From assembly GCF_029335485.1 (NCBI RefSeq), contig NZ_JARJLM010000324.1, forward strand, positions 1 to 48,855: a stretch of 48,855 nucleotides of DNA, written 5' to 3'. The notes beneath the pieces are model-generated. The model searched no databases. It saw only the letters and a list, made by a program, of their open reading frames with translations, and had not been told where the DNA came from. Source of the stretch: Cupriavidus basilensis (GTDB lineage Bacteria; Pseudomonadota; Gammaproteobacteria; Burkholderiales; Burkholderiaceae). This document shows positions 1-9,400 of the stretch, piece by piece. How positions within the stretch are numbered: the stretch's first letter is position 1; every line of letters starts with the position of its first letter. A program made the translations under genes and the position numbers.

Positions 1-6
1 CTCCCC

Positions 7-1335
7 TTATTTGTTCACCAGCCGTGCCGGCACCGTATAGGTCAGCGCGGCGCCGCAGAGCAGCACACCCGCCAGCACGAACATGGCCATGTTCGTGCTT
101 TGCGTCGCGTCCTTGATCAGGCCGATCATGTACGGGCTGACGAAGCCGGCCAGATTGGCGAACGAGTTGATCATGGCGATGCCGGCCGCGGCGCCGGCGC
201 CGGACAGCAGCGCAGTGGGCAGGCTCCAGAACAGCGGCGAGGTGGCGAGGCTGCCGCCAGCCGCCAGCGCCAGCGCCGCGAGGGACAGCACCACGTTGTC
301 GCTGAATATGGCGCTCAGCGCGAGCCCGGCGGCGCCACAGCAGAACGGCACGATCAGGTGCCAGCGGCGCTCGCGCATACGGTCGGAGCTGCGGCTGACC
401 AGGATCATCGAACACACCGCGACGGAAAACGGAATCGCGGTCAGCAAGCCGATATTCAGCGCGCCGGTCACGCCGGCCTGGCGGATCAGCGAGGGCAGCC
501 AGAACGTCAGCCCGTACTGCCCCATCACCGTGCAGAAGCAAATGCAGGCCATCTTGACGATGCGGCTGTCCGAGACCAGCTGGCGCAGGGACATGTGGCC
601 GTCCTTGGCCGCGTTCTCGCTGGCGATGTTGCGCTCGAGCAGGTCTTTCTCGGCCTGCGTCAGCCAGCGCGCCGAGCGGATATTGTTGTCGAGATAGGCC
701 AGTACGGCAATGCCGACCAGCAGCGAAGGCAGCGCCTCGATCAGGAACATCCATTGCCAGCCCCGCAGGCCGGCGAGGCCCTGCATCGACTCCATGATGA
801 AACCGGAGAGCGGCCCGCCGAAGATGCCGGAGACCGGGATCGCGCACATGAACAGCGCCACCATGCGGGCGCGGCGATGCGACGGAAACCAGTAGGTGAG
901 ATACAGGATCATGCCGGGATAGAAACCGGCCTCGGCCGCGCCGAGCAGGAAGCGCAGCACATAGAACTGCGTGGTCGTCTGCACGAACACCATCGCCGCG
1001 GAGATCACGCTCCACATGATCATGATGCGCGAGATGGTCGCCTTGGCGCCGATCCGGTGCATCAGGACATTGCTCGGCACTTCGAAGAAGAAATACCCGA
1101 TGAAGAACAGGCCCGCGCCCAGCCCGTAAGCGGACTCGCTGAATTGCAGGTCGGCCAGCATATGCAGCTTGGCGAAGCCCACGTTGACGCGGTCCAGATA
1201 GGCCACGACGTAACACAGCATCAGGAACGGCAGCAGCCGCCACGCTACCTTGCGGTAGACGGCTTTCTCCTGTGCCGCGGCGGCACTGGCGGCAGCGGGC
1301 TCGGGGGCCAGCGATGGGGCGGTGGTCAGGGACAC
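7..1335 (-). CDS. MFS transporter, ACS (anion:cation symporter) family
   Basis: A 442-residue inner-membrane permease with about 12 hydrophobic segments. The N-terminal part has the ACS-family pattern: LDRVNVGFA after the first membrane helix, then GAAEAGFYPGMILYLTYWFP in helices 4-5. Members carry organic anions such as tartrate, phthalate, glucarate or ureides. The start is a GTG with a strong AGGAGG Shine-Dalgarno about 8 bases upstream. The gene is divergent from allA and shares with it an intergenic region holding two identical palindromes, so a purine-ureide or glyoxylate-linked substrate is a reasonable guess. The substrate cannot be read from the sequence. The stop codon lies at the window edge, so nothing is known of the next gene. 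Confidence 0.9.
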   Translation of the reverse strand: MSLTTAPSLAPEPAAASAAAAQEKAVYRKVAWRLLPFLMLCYVVAYLDRVNVGFAKLHMLADLQFSESAYGLGAGLFFIGYFFFEVPSNVLMHRIGAKATISRIMIMWSVISAAMVFVQTTTQFYVLRFLLGAAEAGFYPGMILYLTYWFPSHRRARMVALFMCAIPVSGIFGGPLSGFIMESMQGLAGLRGWQWMFLIEALPSLLVGIAVLAYLDNNIRSARWLTQAEKDLLERNIASENAAKDGHMSLRQLVSDSRIVKMACICFCTVMGQYGLTFWLPSLIRQAGVTGALNIGLLTAIPFSVAVCSMILVSRSSDRMRERRWHLIVPFCCGAAGLALSAIFSDNVVLSLAALALAAGGSLATSPLFWSLPTALLSGAGAAAGIAMINSFANLAGFVSPYMIGLIKDATQSTNMAMFVLAGVLLCGAALTYTVPARLVNK

Positions 1336-1372
1336 TGCGGTTTCCTCCTCGGATGGTGTGGCGAGCCACTCT

Positions 1373-1387
1373 ACTGGTATTACCAGT
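1373..1387. promoter_or_regulatory. FadR/GntR-type operator, copy 1
   Basis: ACTGGTATTACCAGT is a perfect inverted repeat with 7-base arms and a 1-base centre. The TGGTNNNACCA core is the typical recognition pattern of FadR-subfamily GntR regulators. It lies just upstream of the transporter start and is matched by a second copy before allA. Confidence 0.7.
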
Positions 1388-1500
1388 ATGATTTGTTAGC
1401 GATGAAGGAGAATACGTCCACCAATAATCTCAGGAAACCGGCGTAAACCCTGTATTTTTGCCGACTTGACGATGTCGGCATTAGACCCGATACTGACATT

Positions 1501-1515
1501 ACTGGTACTACCAGT
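1501..1515. promoter_or_regulatory. FadR/GntR-type operator, copy 2
   Basis: ACTGGTACTACCAGT has the same 7-base arms as the copy at 1373 and differs only at the central base. It sits 78 bases before the allA start. The centres of the two sites are 128 bp apart, compatible with control of both divergent promoters or with looping. The cognate regulator is probably outside the window, because the only FadR-type gene here (41269) has a different motif. Confidence 0.7.
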
Positions 1516-1593
1516 TGAAATGTACAGATCTGCACCAGCCCAATAGCCGCCCTTCCGGCGCCCGTTGAATATCAGGAACCAAGAGGAAATAAC

Positions 1594-2139
1594 GTGTCAC
1601 CTCCCGACGAAACGGCGATCGATCGCCCAACGCCTTCCAGGCCGCCGGCGGCGCGCCTGCCGGTCGAGCCGCTGAGCGCAGCCGCCTTCGCGGCGTTTGG
1701 CGATGTCATCGAAAGCGAGGGGCGTGCGCCGATGGTCATCAATGGCGGCATGACGTTGCGCTACAACGACCTGGCCGGGATCGACGTCGGCGCGGGCGGC
1801 GGCCGCGCCTTGATCAGTTTCTTCGATGCGCAGCCCTACGCGCTGCCGCTCGTCATCGCGTCGATGGAAAGGCATCCGCTGGGCAGCCAGGCATTCGTGC
1901 CGATGGGAGAAGCGGTATTCCTGGTGGTCGTGGCGCCGGCGGGCGACCAGCTCGACGAGACCGCCATCCGGGCATTCGTCACCAATGGCAGGCAGGGCGT
2001 CAACTACGCGCGCGGCGTCTGGCACCACTCGCTGATCGTGACACAGGGCAGCGCCCGTTTCGTGGTCGTGGACCGGGGTGGCGAAGGGCACAACTGCGAC
2101 GTCACCGAACTGCGGGCCGGACTCGAGATTTCGCCATGA
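1594..2139 (+). CDS. allA: Ureidoglycolate lyase
   Basis: Predicted cytosolic ureidoglycolate lyase, which splits (S)-ureidoglycolate into glyoxylate and urea at the end of allantoin/purine breakdown. The 181-residue product has the AllA-type cupin signatures: ERHPLGSQAFVPM near residues 91-103, GVNYARGVWHH near 135-145 and VDRGGEGHNCD near 159-169. These hold the His and Glu residues expected at the active site. The first 20 residues are Pro/Ala-rich and variable. The start is GTG with AGAGGA about 7 bases upstream. The gene is divergent from an ACS transporter, which may import the substrate. No other allantoin gene is visible, so the rest of the pathway must lie elsewhere. Confidence 0.92.
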   Translation: MSPPDETAIDRPTPSRPPAARLPVEPLSAAAFAAFGDVIESEGRAPMVINGGMTLRYNDLAGIDVGAGGGRALISFFDAQPYALPLVIASMERHPLGSQAFVPMGEAVFLVVVAPAGDQLDETAIRAFVTNGRQGVNYARGVWHHSLIVTQGSARFVVVDRGGEGHNCDVTELRAGLEISP

Positions 2140-2318
2140 CCGGCGGGCCGGGGTGAAACCTCCGTGGCCAGTTCCCCGGCGGCGCCTGCGCCTCTTTTTC
2201 GGGCCGGGTTTTTCCAGGCGCGGACAGGAGTGCTCCCCACGTCACGGCAAGCGGGCTTTCCAAGCCCCGGGCACGGTATAAGCTGGTCAATATCGTTCGT
2301 GTTACCAAGGGGACTGCC

Positions 2319-3221
2319 ATGGCCGCGCGCTCCATCGCCTCCCTCTCCCTGAGTTTTGGACTGGTCTCGATCCCGGTAAAGGTGTATTCCGCGACCGAAA
2401 GCAAAGCCGGGGTGAGCTTCAACCTGCTGCACAAGGGCTGCGGCTCGCGCCTGAAGCAGCAATACGTCTGCCTGCGCGAAGGCGTGGTTGTCGAGCGCGC
2501 CGACATGGTCAAGGGCTACGAGTTCGAGAAGGATCACTACGTAGTCTTCGAGCCGGACGAACTCGACGCGCTCGAAGCGTCGGCGCAGCACACCGTCGAC
2601 ATCGTTTCCTTCATGCCCGCCAGCGCCATCGACCCGATCTACTATGAGAAGGCCTACTATCTCGGGCCCGACAAGCGGGGCGCCAAGCCGTACCGCCTGC
2701 TGGCCGAGGCGATGAACCAGACCGGCACCTGCGCGCTGGCCAGGTGGGTATGGAAAGGCAAGCAGGCCATGGTGCAGGTCCGCACCGGCGAGGACGGCCT
2801 TGTCCTGCAGCAACTGCTGTACGCCGACGAGGTGCGGTCGATGGCCGAATTGCACGTGGAAAAGGCCGACCTGCAAGCTGCGGAACTGGCACTGGCCCGG
2901 CAGCTGATCGAACAGAACGCCGTGGCAGGCTACGACCCCACGGCCTACGCGGACGAAGAGAAGGAACGCATCCTCGCCGCCATCGACAAGAAGATCGCCG
3001 GCAAGAAGATCACCGTTACCGAAGAGCACCGGGCCGAAGGCGGCGGCGCCGAGGTCATCGACCTGATGGCAGCCCTTCGCGCGAGCGTGGGACAGAAAAA
3101 ACGGGCGGCCGGCGCGGCCGCCACGTCGCATCTCGAACCCAAGGAGCGCAAAAGCGCGAAGCGTGCCACGCCGGCGACATCCGCACCGGCCCCCGCACGG
3201 CGCGCAGCGTCGAAGAAGTGA
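2319..3221 (+). CDS. ku: Non-homologous end joining protein Ku
   Basis: Bacterial Ku forms a homodimeric ring on DNA double-strand ends and recruits LigD for end joining. The 300-residue protein opens with ARSIASLSLSFGLVSIPVKV, the classic Ku start, followed by FNLLHKGCGSRLKQQYVC and the conserved KGYEFEKDHYVVFEPDELDA segment. The core barrel spans about residues 1-260. The last 40 residues are Lys/Ala/Arg-rich, a type of tail known to bind DNA and LigD. The ATG has an AAGGGGA ribosome site. The partner ligD lies 7.4 kb away on the opposite strand, across the oxidase operon. The next gene begins 8 bases after the stop and is probably co-translated. Confidence 0.95.
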   Translation: MAARSIASLSLSFGLVSIPVKVYSATESKAGVSFNLLHKGCGSRLKQQYVCLREGVVVERADMVKGYEFEKDHYVVFEPDELDALEASAQHTVDIVSFMPASAIDPIYYEKAYYLGPDKRGAKPYRLLAEAMNQTGTCALARWVWKGKQAMVQVRTGEDGLVLQQLLYADEVRSMAELHVEKADLQAAELALARQLIEQNAVAGYDPTAYADEEKERILAAIDKKIAGKKITVTEEHRAEGGGAEVIDLMAALRASVGQKKRAAGAAATSHLEPKERKSAKRATPATSAPAPARRAASKK

Positions 3222-3228
3222 CCAGCGG

Positions 3229-4053
3229 ATGCCGACCTATACCTATACCCTGAGGGAAATCCAGGCGATGCTTGGCATCTCCCGGGGCATTGCCTCCCGG
3301 CTGATTGCGGCGGGGATCGTGACCCCGGCCAGGGGGCCGCGGCGCGAGTTCCTGTTCACGTTCCGCGATGTGGTCATGCTGCGCACGGCCCATTCCCTGC
3401 GCGCGGCAAACATACCGGGCCGGCGGATCCTTCGCGCATTGGCCCGGCTGAAAACATCGCAGGGCAGCGAACAGCCGCTGAGCGGAGTACGCATCGTCGC
3501 CGTTGGCAATGAGGTGGTGGTGAGAGAAGGCAACCGGCAATGGCACGTGGAATCGGGCCAGCAGCTGATGGATTTCAATGCCCAGGCAGGCAGCACAGCC
3601 AGCGCGACTGTGGCCCCGCTGCAACGGCAAGCCCCGACCGACAGCGCAGCAGGCTGGTTCCGTGCGGCCTGCGACCTGGAAAGCGCGTCTCCCGCCGAAG
3701 CCGAGGCGGTCTATCGCCAGGCCATCGCCGCCGATCCGGACTATCTCGATGCCTACCTGAACCTGGGCTGCATGCTATGCGACGCTAAAAGGTACGCCGA
3801 CGCAGTGGACCTGTACCGCAACGCGCTGGCGCGTTTGCCGGACGAAGCGCTGGTCCATTTCAATCTGGCGGTGGCACAAGAGGACGACGGCCGCAGGCAG
3901 GAAGCACTGGCCAGCTATGAACGCTGCATTGCCCTGCAGCCTGACTTCGCGGATGCCCACTTCAATGCCGCGCGCCTGCACCAGGAACTGGGCGACACGC
4001 GGCGAGCGATCCGGCATTTCAACCGGTACCGCAAACTGCAGCCACGCGCGTGA
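3229..4053 (+). CDS. MerR-like HTH and tetratricopeptide repeat protein
   Basis: A 274-residue protein of two parts. Residues 1-75 form a MerR-like winged helix (TLREIQAMLGISRGIASRLI, then a FTFRDVVMLRTAHSL helix). Residues 140-274 hold at least three TPR units (AYLNLGCML, VHFNLAVAQ, AHFNAARLHQ). A linker of about 60 residues joins them. The start was set at the ATG 8 bases after the ku stop because the HTH begins there; an earlier in-frame ATG inside ku would add an unlikely Arg/His-rich leader. The architecture suggests a DNA-binding adaptor that contacts other proteins. The tight coupling to ku raises the possibility of a role in end joining or its regulation, but I know no assigned function. 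Confidence 0.85.
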   Translation: MPTYTYTLREIQAMLGISRGIASRLIAAGIVTPARGPRREFLFTFRDVVMLRTAHSLRAANIPGRRILRALARLKTSQGSEQPLSGVRIVAVGNEVVVREGNRQWHVESGQQLMDFNAQAGSTASATVAPLQRQAPTDSAAGWFRAACDLESASPAEAEAVYRQAIAADPDYLDAYLNLGCMLCDAKRYADAVDLYRNALARLPDEALVHFNLAVAQEDDGRRQEALASYERCIALQPDFADAHFNAARLHQELGDTRRAIRHFNRYRKLQPRA

Positions 4054-4057
4054 GCCC

Positions 4058-4080
4058 GGTTGGCGCCGGTAGCGCCAACC
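4058..4080. terminator. Hairpin between convergent genes
   Basis: GGTTGGCGC and GCGCCAACC form a perfect 9-bp stem with a 5-base loop, 5 bases after the HTH-TPR stop and 30 bases from the stop of the convergent transporter. There is no T-run on either strand, so its efficiency as a terminator is uncertain. Confidence 0.55.
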
Positions 4081-4110
4081 CCATCACTCCATCCTGAATA
4101 AAACAGCCCC

Positions 4111-5439
4111 TCAGTCCCGCGACCCCAGCACCCGATTGATCCGCAGCGCCAACATAGTGCACGCAGTGCCCGAAAGCAGGTAAAGACTGACGGCGACAAG
4201 GCCAAACCTGGACGACAATCCAAGCGCCACCAGCGGCGCAAAAGCCGCACCAAAGAGCCACGCAAAATCGGAAGTCAGCGCCGCGCCGGTATAGCGGAAG
4301 CGCGTCTCGAAGTTCGACGTGACCGCACCCGCCGCCTGCCCGTACGACAAGCCCAGCAAGCCAAACCCGACCACGATGAAAATGCCTTGCCGGCCAAGGC
4401 CGCCGCCCATCAGGAACGGCGCGAACAGGCTGAAGATGCCGATCAGGACCGCCAGCACGCCGAGCGTGGTGCGCCGCCCGATACGATCCGCGATCCGCCC
4501 GGAGGCAATGGTGCCGAGGATGGCGACCGCGGCACCGACGATCTGGATCACCAGGATGCTGTTGACATCCTCATTGGTATTCAGCTCCACCCAGGACAGC
4601 GGAAACACCGTGACAAGGTGGAACAGCGCATAGCTCGCCAGCCCGGCGAACGCGCCCAGGAAGACGTTGTAACCCTGCCCGCGCACGATCGTCATGGTTT
4701 CGATCGGCTCCAGTTCGCCTTCGTCCAGCAAGCGGGTGTACTCTTCGGTCAGCACCAGCCTGAGGCGCGCGAACAAGGCCACCACATTGATGGCGAACGC
4801 GACGAAGAACGGATAACGCCAGCCCCAGTCGAGGAAGTCCCGGCCGTCCAGGTTGGTATGCAGGAACAGGAACAGGGCGCTGGCGACCAGGAAGCCGATC
4901 GGCGCGCCGAGTTGCCCAAGCGAGGCGAACCAGCCTCGCCGGTTGGGCGGTGCGTTGAGCGCAAGCAGCGAAGGCAGCCCGTCCCACGAGCCGCCGAAGG
5001 CGATGCCCTGCAGCACGCGGAAGAACGACAGCAGTACGATCGATGCGCCGCCGAGCGTGGCGTAGGTTGGCAGGAAGGCAATGCCGACGGTGGCGGTGCC
5101 AAGCAGGAACAACGCCGCCGTCAGCTTGACGCCGCGCCCCCACCGGCGCTGGATCGTCATGAACAGCGTGGTGCCGAACGGCCGGGCGATAAAGGCGAAT
5201 GAGAAGATGGCGAAGGCATACAGCAGGCCTTCCAGGCGGTCCGCGAACGGAAAGTAGACGGACGGGAAGACCAGCACCGAGGCAATGCCGTAGACGAAGA
5301 AATCGAAGTACTCCGACGCCCGGCCTATGACGACACCGGCGGCGATCTCCGTCGGCGCCACGTGGGCGCGGTGCGAGGCGACTTCAGGCGCCGGGGGTAC
5401 GGAAGGCGAGTGGTGCTGCTGTGTGACGCTTGGCATCAT
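4111..5439 (-). CDS. MFS transporter, metabolite:H+ symporter (MHS) type
   Basis: A 442-residue permease with 12 predicted membrane helices. The segment VIGRASEYFDFFVYGIASVL and the later FRVLQGIAFGGSWDGLPSLL match the MHS branch (proline/betaine, citrate and shikimate porters), although the usual GGEW motif reads GGSW. The start was placed at one of two adjacent ATGs (5439 or 5436), preceded by AGGGA; a longer frame to 5538 adds a 33-residue leader with no family match. It is divergent from cyoA with about 160 bases between them. I infer a membrane transporter of unknown substrate. Confidence 0.88.
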   Translation of the reverse strand: MMPSVTQQHHSPSVPPAPEVASHRAHVAPTEIAAGVVIGRASEYFDFFVYGIASVLVFPSVYFPFADRLEGLLYAFAIFSFAFIARPFGTTLFMTIQRRWGRGVKLTAALFLLGTATVGIAFLPTYATLGGASIVLLSFFRVLQGIAFGGSWDGLPSLLALNAPPNRRGWFASLGQLGAPIGFLVASALFLFLHTNLDGRDFLDWGWRYPFFVAFAINVVALFARLRLVLTEEYTRLLDEGELEPIETMTIVRGQGYNVFLGAFAGLASYALFHLVTVFPLSWVELNTNEDVNSILVIQIVGAAVAILGTIASGRIADRIGRRTTLGVLAVLIGIFSLFAPFLMGGGLGRQGIFIVVGFGLLGLSYGQAAGAVTSNFETRFRYTGAALTSDFAWLFGAAFAPLVALGLSSRFGLVAVSLYLLSGTACTMLALRINRVLGSRD

Positions 5440-5567
5440 CGTCCCTGCTCGTGAGTCGTCGGGATCGTGCTTCGTATTGCAACCATAAGAATAGGCGAGA
5501 GCGATGCCGATGCGCCATAGGGAAAAGGTCCAATGCACGCAAAAAAATCGGCGGCGTAGAGTCAGCG

Positions 5568-5584
5568 GTCACCGTGACGGTCAC
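5568..5584. promoter_or_regulatory. GTCAC/GTGAC triple repeat upstream of cyoA
   Basis: GTCACCGTGACGGTCAC holds three alternating 5-base arms, each pair separated by one base, so two overlapping palindromes share the middle arm. It lies 17 bases before the cyoA ATG and could be an operator or an mRNA leader structure. No regulator is identified. Confidence 0.4.
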
Positions 5585-5601
5585 GCTACCCCTTGCCGGC
5601 A

Positions 5602-6675
5602 ATGCCCATTCTCCAAGCCAAGCGCGGACTGCTGTTACTTCCCGCCGTTGCACTGTTGACCGGCTGCAACGCCGTCCTCCTCTCCCCTTCCGGCGACCTC
5701 GCGGTTCGCCAACGTGATCTGATCATCATTTCAACCGGCCTGATGCTGTTGATCATCGTGCCGGTGATCGTGCTGACCCTGCTGTTCGCGTGGCGCTACC
5801 GCGCCTCCAACCAGCAAGCCGAATACGCTCCCGACTGGGATCACTCGACCCTGCTGGAACTGCTGATCTGGGCGGCGCCGCTGCTGATCATCATCGCGCT
5901 GGGCGCGCTCACCTGGGTCAGCACGCACAAGCTCGATCCCTACCGGCCACTGGCGCAGCTCGATGCCGAGCGCGAGCTGCCACCGGACAGCCAGCCGCTG
6001 ACCGTGGAAGTCGTGGCGCTGGACTGGAAGTGGCTGTTCTTCTATCCGGAGCAGGGCATCGCCACCGTCAACGAGCTGGCGGCTCCCGTGGACCGGCCGA
6101 TCCGTTTCAGGATCACCGCCTCCACCGTGATGAACTCCTTCTTCATCCCGGCCCTGGCGGGCCAGGTCTATGCCATGCCCGGCATGGAGACCAAGCTGCA
6201 TGCGGTCATCAACCAGCCTGGCATCTACGACGGCTTCTCGGCCAACTACAGCGGCGCGGGCTTCTCCGGCATGCACTTCAAGTTCCACGGCATGAGCACC
6301 CGCGAGTTCGAGCAATGGGTGCAGCAGAACAAGGCCGGCGGCACCGCACTGACGCGCGACGCCTACCTGAAACTGGAGCAGCCCAGCGAGCGCGAGCCGG
6401 TGCGCCGCTACGCCAGCGTGGCGTCCGGCCTGTACGACGCGATCCTGAATCGCTGCGTGGAAGCCAACCGCATGTGCATGAAGGACATGATGGCCGTGGA
6501 CGAGCGCAACGGCCGCGGCAGAGCCGGCGCCGACAGCTTCGCCGTGCCCGCGGCCGCCACGCGTACCAGCCTGGGCCTGTCGGACATGCCGGCGCGCACC
6601 TACGCCGGCCCCGTCTGCACTGCCAGCGACCCTGCCGGCACGGCCGGCGCGCCCGTCCCAGAGCGGGCGCAATGA
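5602..6675 (+). CDS. cyoA: Ubiquinol oxidase subunit II (CyoA)
   Basis: Subunit II of the heme-copper quinol oxidase in the inner membrane. The 357-residue product starts with a lipoprotein signal (GLLLLPAVALLTGC, lipobox Cys at about 22), then two membrane helices (about 40-65 and 85-105) and a periplasmic cupredoxin domain with ITASTVMNSFFIPALAGQVY and GFSGMHFKFHG. The CuA-binding Cys pair of cytochrome c oxidases is absent, as expected for a quinol oxidase. The tail after about residue 300 is Ala/Pro-rich and variable. The ATG at 5602 was preferred over a TTG three codons earlier. It is the first gene of cyoABCD plus SURF1. Confidence 0.95.
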   Translation: MPILQAKRGLLLLPAVALLTGCNAVLLSPSGDLAVRQRDLIIISTGLMLLIIVPVIVLTLLFAWRYRASNQQAEYAPDWDHSTLLELLIWAAPLLIIIALGALTWVSTHKLDPYRPLAQLDAERELPPDSQPLTVEVVALDWKWLFFYPEQGIATVNELAAPVDRPIRFRITASTVMNSFFIPALAGQVYAMPGMETKLHAVINQPGIYDGFSANYSGAGFSGMHFKFHGMSTREFEQWVQQNKAGGTALTRDAYLKLEQPSEREPVRRYASVASGLYDAILNRCVEANRMCMKDMMAVDERNGRGRAGADSFAVPAAATRTSLGLSDMPARTYAGPVCTASDPAGTAGAPVPERAQ

Positions 6676-6732
6676 CGAACCGCAAGACGCCTCCCTGTTC
6701 TCCTTAAACGTGCCTAGCCGGTGTGGACCAAT

Positions 6733-8736
6733 ATGCCTGAGCGCCTAGACTTCACCAAGCTGATCTTCGGCCGCCTGACATGGGAGGCGATTCCGTTCCA
6801 CGAACCGATCCTGCTGGCGACCTTCGCGGCCGTCGCGCTGGGCGGCCTGGCGCTGGTCGGCGCACTGACCTATTTCCGCGTCTGGGGCTACCTCTGGCGC
6901 GAGTGGTTCACCAGTATCGACCACAAGAAGATCGGCATCATGTACGTCATCCTCGGCATCGTGATGCTGCTGCGCGGCTTCTCCGATGCGATCATGATGC
7001 GCTTGCAGCAGGCCGTCTCCTTCGGCGACTCCATGGGCTACCTGCCGCCGCACCACTACGACCAGGTGTTCACCGCGCACGGCGTGATCATGATCTTCTT
7101 CGTGGCCATGCCGCTGGTCACCGGCATCATGAACTTCGTGATGCCGCTGCAGATCGGCGCGCGGGACGTGGCCTTTCCCTTCCTCAACAACTTCAGCTTC
7201 TGGATGACCGCCGGCGGCGCCGTGCTGGTGATGATGTCGCTGTTCGTCGGCGAGTTCGCCCGCACCGGCTGGCTGGCGTATCCACCGCTGTCCGGCCTGA
7301 TGCAGAGTCCGGACGTGGGGGTCGACTACTACATCTGGTCGCTGCAGGTGGCGGGGATCGGGACCCTGCTCTCGGGCATCAACCTGCTGGTGACCATCGT
7401 GAAGATGCGCGCGCCGGGCATGACCATGATGAAGATGCCGGTATTCACCTGGACCGCGCTGTGCACCAACGTGCTGATCATCGCGGCTTTCCCGGTCCTG
7501 ACGGCGGTGCTGGCGCTGCTCTCGCTCGACCGCTACGTCGGCACCAATTTCTTCACCAACGATCTCGGCGGCAACGCCATGATGTATGTGAACCTGATCT
7601 GGATCTGGGGCCATCCCGAGGTGTATATCCTGGTGCTGCCCGTGTTCGGCATCTTCTCGGAAGTCGTCTCCACCTTCAGCGGCAAGCGCCTGTTCGGCTA
7701 CACGTCCATGGTGTACGCGACGGTGGTGATCACGGTGCTGTCCTACCTCGTATGGCTGCACCACTTCTTCACCATGGGTTCCGGGGCCAGCGTCAACTCC
7801 TTCTTCGGCATCACGACCATGATCATCTCGATACCGACCGGGGCCAAGATCTTCAACTGGCTGTTCACCATGTACAAGGGGCGCGTGCGCTTCGAGGTGC
7901 CGATGCTGTGGACCGTCGGCTTCATGATCACCTTCGTGATCGGCGGCATGACCGGCGTGCTGCTCGCCGTGCCGCCCGCCGACTTCTCGCTGCATAACAG
8001 CCTGTTCCTGATCGCGCACTTCCATAACGTGATCATCGGCGGCGTGCTGTTCGGCCTGATGGCCGGCATCACCTACTGGTTCCCCAAGGCCTTCGGCTAC
8101 AAGCTCGACCCGTTCTGGGGCAAATGCTCGTTCTGGTTCTGGCTGGTCGGTTTCTATCTCGCCTTCATGCCGCTGTACGTGCTCGGCCTGATGGGCGTCA
8201 CGCGCCGCCTGAGCCATTTCACGGACACGTCGCTGCAGATCTGGTTCCAGCTGGCGGCGGTCGGCGCCTTCCTGATCGCGCTGGGCATCGGCAGCTTCCT
8301 GATCCAGCTGGTGGTGAGCTACCGCCGGCGGGAATCGCTGCGCGACCTGAGCGGCGACCCGTGGGGAGGCCGCACGCTGGAGTGGTCGACCTCCTCGCCG
8401 CCGCCCCAGTACAACTTCGCCTTCACTCCCCTGATTCACGACAACGATGCATGGTGGCAGATGAAACAACGCGGATATGTCCGTCCCCGGGAGGGCTTCG
8501 TGCCCATCCACATGCCGAAGAACACCAGCGCCGGCATCATCCTGGCCGGTCTCAGCACGCTCTGCGGCTTTGCCCTGATCTGGCACATGTGGCTGCTCGC
8601 CGGCCTGTCGTTCTTCTCCGTCCTGGCCGTGGCCATCGGGCATACCTTCAATTACAAGCGGGAGTACTACATCCCGGCCGACGATGTGGTCCGCACCGAG
8701 GCAGAGCGCACGCGCCTGCTTGCCGGCCATGCATGA
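6733..8736 (+). CDS. cyoB: Ubiquinol oxidase subunit I (CyoB)
   Basis: Catalytic subunit I: reduces oxygen to water with electrons from ubiquinol and pumps protons. The sequence tracks E. coli CyoB closely. The quinol-site elements [10 protein letters not shown] and PPHHYDQVF are present, as are the heme and copper ligands in [15 protein letters not shown] (cross-linked His-Tyr), VWLHHFF and LIAHFHNV. The conserved C-terminal segments [10 protein letters not shown] and IHMPKN are intact. The length is 667 residues with 15 or so membrane helices. The ATG at 6733 was chosen; a GTG four codons upstream is also possible, and neither has a strong ribosome site. Confidence 0.97.
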   Translation: MPERLDFTKLIFGRLTWEAIPFHEPILLATFAAVALGGLALVGALTYFRVWGYLWREWFTSIDHKKIGIMYVILGIVMLLRGFSDAIMMRLQQAVSFGDSMGYLPPHHYDQVFTAHGVIMIFFVAMPLVTGIMNFVMPLQIGARDVAFPFLNNFSFWMTAGGAVLVMMSLFVGEFARTGWLAYPPLSGLMQSPDVGVDYYIWSLQVAGIGTLLSGINLLVTIVKMRAPGMTMMKMPVFTWTALCTNVLIIAAFPVLTAVLALLSLDRYVGTNFFTNDLGGNAMMYVNLIWIWGHPEVYILVLPVFGIFSEVVSTFSGKRLFGYTSMVYATVVITVLSYLVWLHHFFTMGSGASVNSFFGITTMIISIPTGAKIFNWLFTMYKGRVRFEVPMLWTVGFMITFVIGGMTGVLLAVPPADFSLHNSLFLIAHFHNVIIGGVLFGLMAGITYWFPKAFGYKLDPFWGKCSFWFWLVGFYLAFMPLYVLGLMGVTRRLSHFTDTSLQIWFQLAAVGAFLIALGIGSFLIQLVVSYRRRESLRDLSGDPWGGRTLEWSTSSPPPQYNFAFTPLIHDNDAWWQMKQRGYVRPREGFVPIHMPKNTSAGIILAGLSTLCGFALIWHMWLLAGLSFFSVLAVAIGHTFNYKREYYIPADDVVRTEAERTRLLAGHA

Positions 8737-9400
8737 CGCCATCGCGCCAGCCGGCCCAGGCGACTTCGACGCTGGCATCACCAGCACGCCGGGCAGCACC
8801 CGCCCCGAAGAACTGAGCTTCCACGTCGCCGGCGACTACCACCCGCCCAACGGCACCCTGCTCGGCTTCTGGCTCTACCTGATGAGCGACTGCCTGGTCT
8901 TCGCCTGCCTCTTCGCCACCTATGGCGTGGTGGGCCGCCGCTACGCGGCCGGCCCGTCGGGCGCCGACCTGTTCGACCTGCCGCTGGTCGCACTCAACAC
9001 CACGTTCCTGCTGCTGTCCTCGATCACCTATGGCTTCGCCATGCTGGAGATGCAGAACAACCAGGTACGCAGGACCATGTCCTGGCTCACCGTTACCGGC
9101 TTGCTGGGCGCCGCCTTCATCGGCGTGGAACTCTTCGAGTTCGGGCACTTCATCCACGACGGAGCCGGGCCGCAGCGCAGCGCCTTCCTGTCCTCGTTCT
9201 TCGCCCTGGTGGGCACGCACGGGCTGCACGTGACCTTCGGCATTGTCTGGCTGATCACCCTGATGACCCAGCTTCGGCAGCACGGCCTGATCCCCGCGAA
9301 CAAGCGCCGCCTGATGTGCCTGTCCATGTTCTGGCACTTTCTGGATGTGGTGTGGATCGGCGTGTTCACCTTCGTCTACCTGATGGGAGTGTTGCCATGA
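8729..9400 (+). CDS. cyoC: Ubiquinol oxidase subunit III (CyoC)
   Basis: Subunit III of the quinol oxidase, a five-helix membrane protein that stabilises subunit I and its proton channels. The product has 223 residues, with [19 protein letters not shown] in the first helix, a conserved Glu in [24 protein letters not shown] and the C-terminal [18 protein letters not shown]. The start ATG overlaps the end of cyoB by 8 bases (ATGCATGA), which indicates translational coupling. It fits E. coli CyoC in length and order. Confidence 0.95.
   Translation: MHDAIAPAGPGDFDAGITSTPGSTRPEELSFHVAGDYHPPNGTLLGFWLYLMSDCLVFACLFATYGVVGRRYAAGPSGADLFDLPLVALNTTFLLLSSITYGFAMLEMQNNQVRRTMSWLTVTGLLGAAFIGVELFEFGHFIHDGAGPQRSAFLSSFFALVGTHGLHVTFGIVWLITLMTQLRQHGLIPANKRRLMCLSMFWHFLDVVWIGVFTFVYLMGVLP

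Noticed and set aside
100-1446. Long plus-strand open frame opposite the ACS transporter
   Set aside because: High-GC shadow frame rich in Arg, Gln, Ala and His with no family signature; the minus frame has clear transporter helices and a good ribosome site.
6745-8799. 684-codon frame on the minus strand over cyoB
   Set aside because: It is the complement of a highly conserved oxidase gene; composition (His, Gln, Arg, Asp) is typical of antisense frames.
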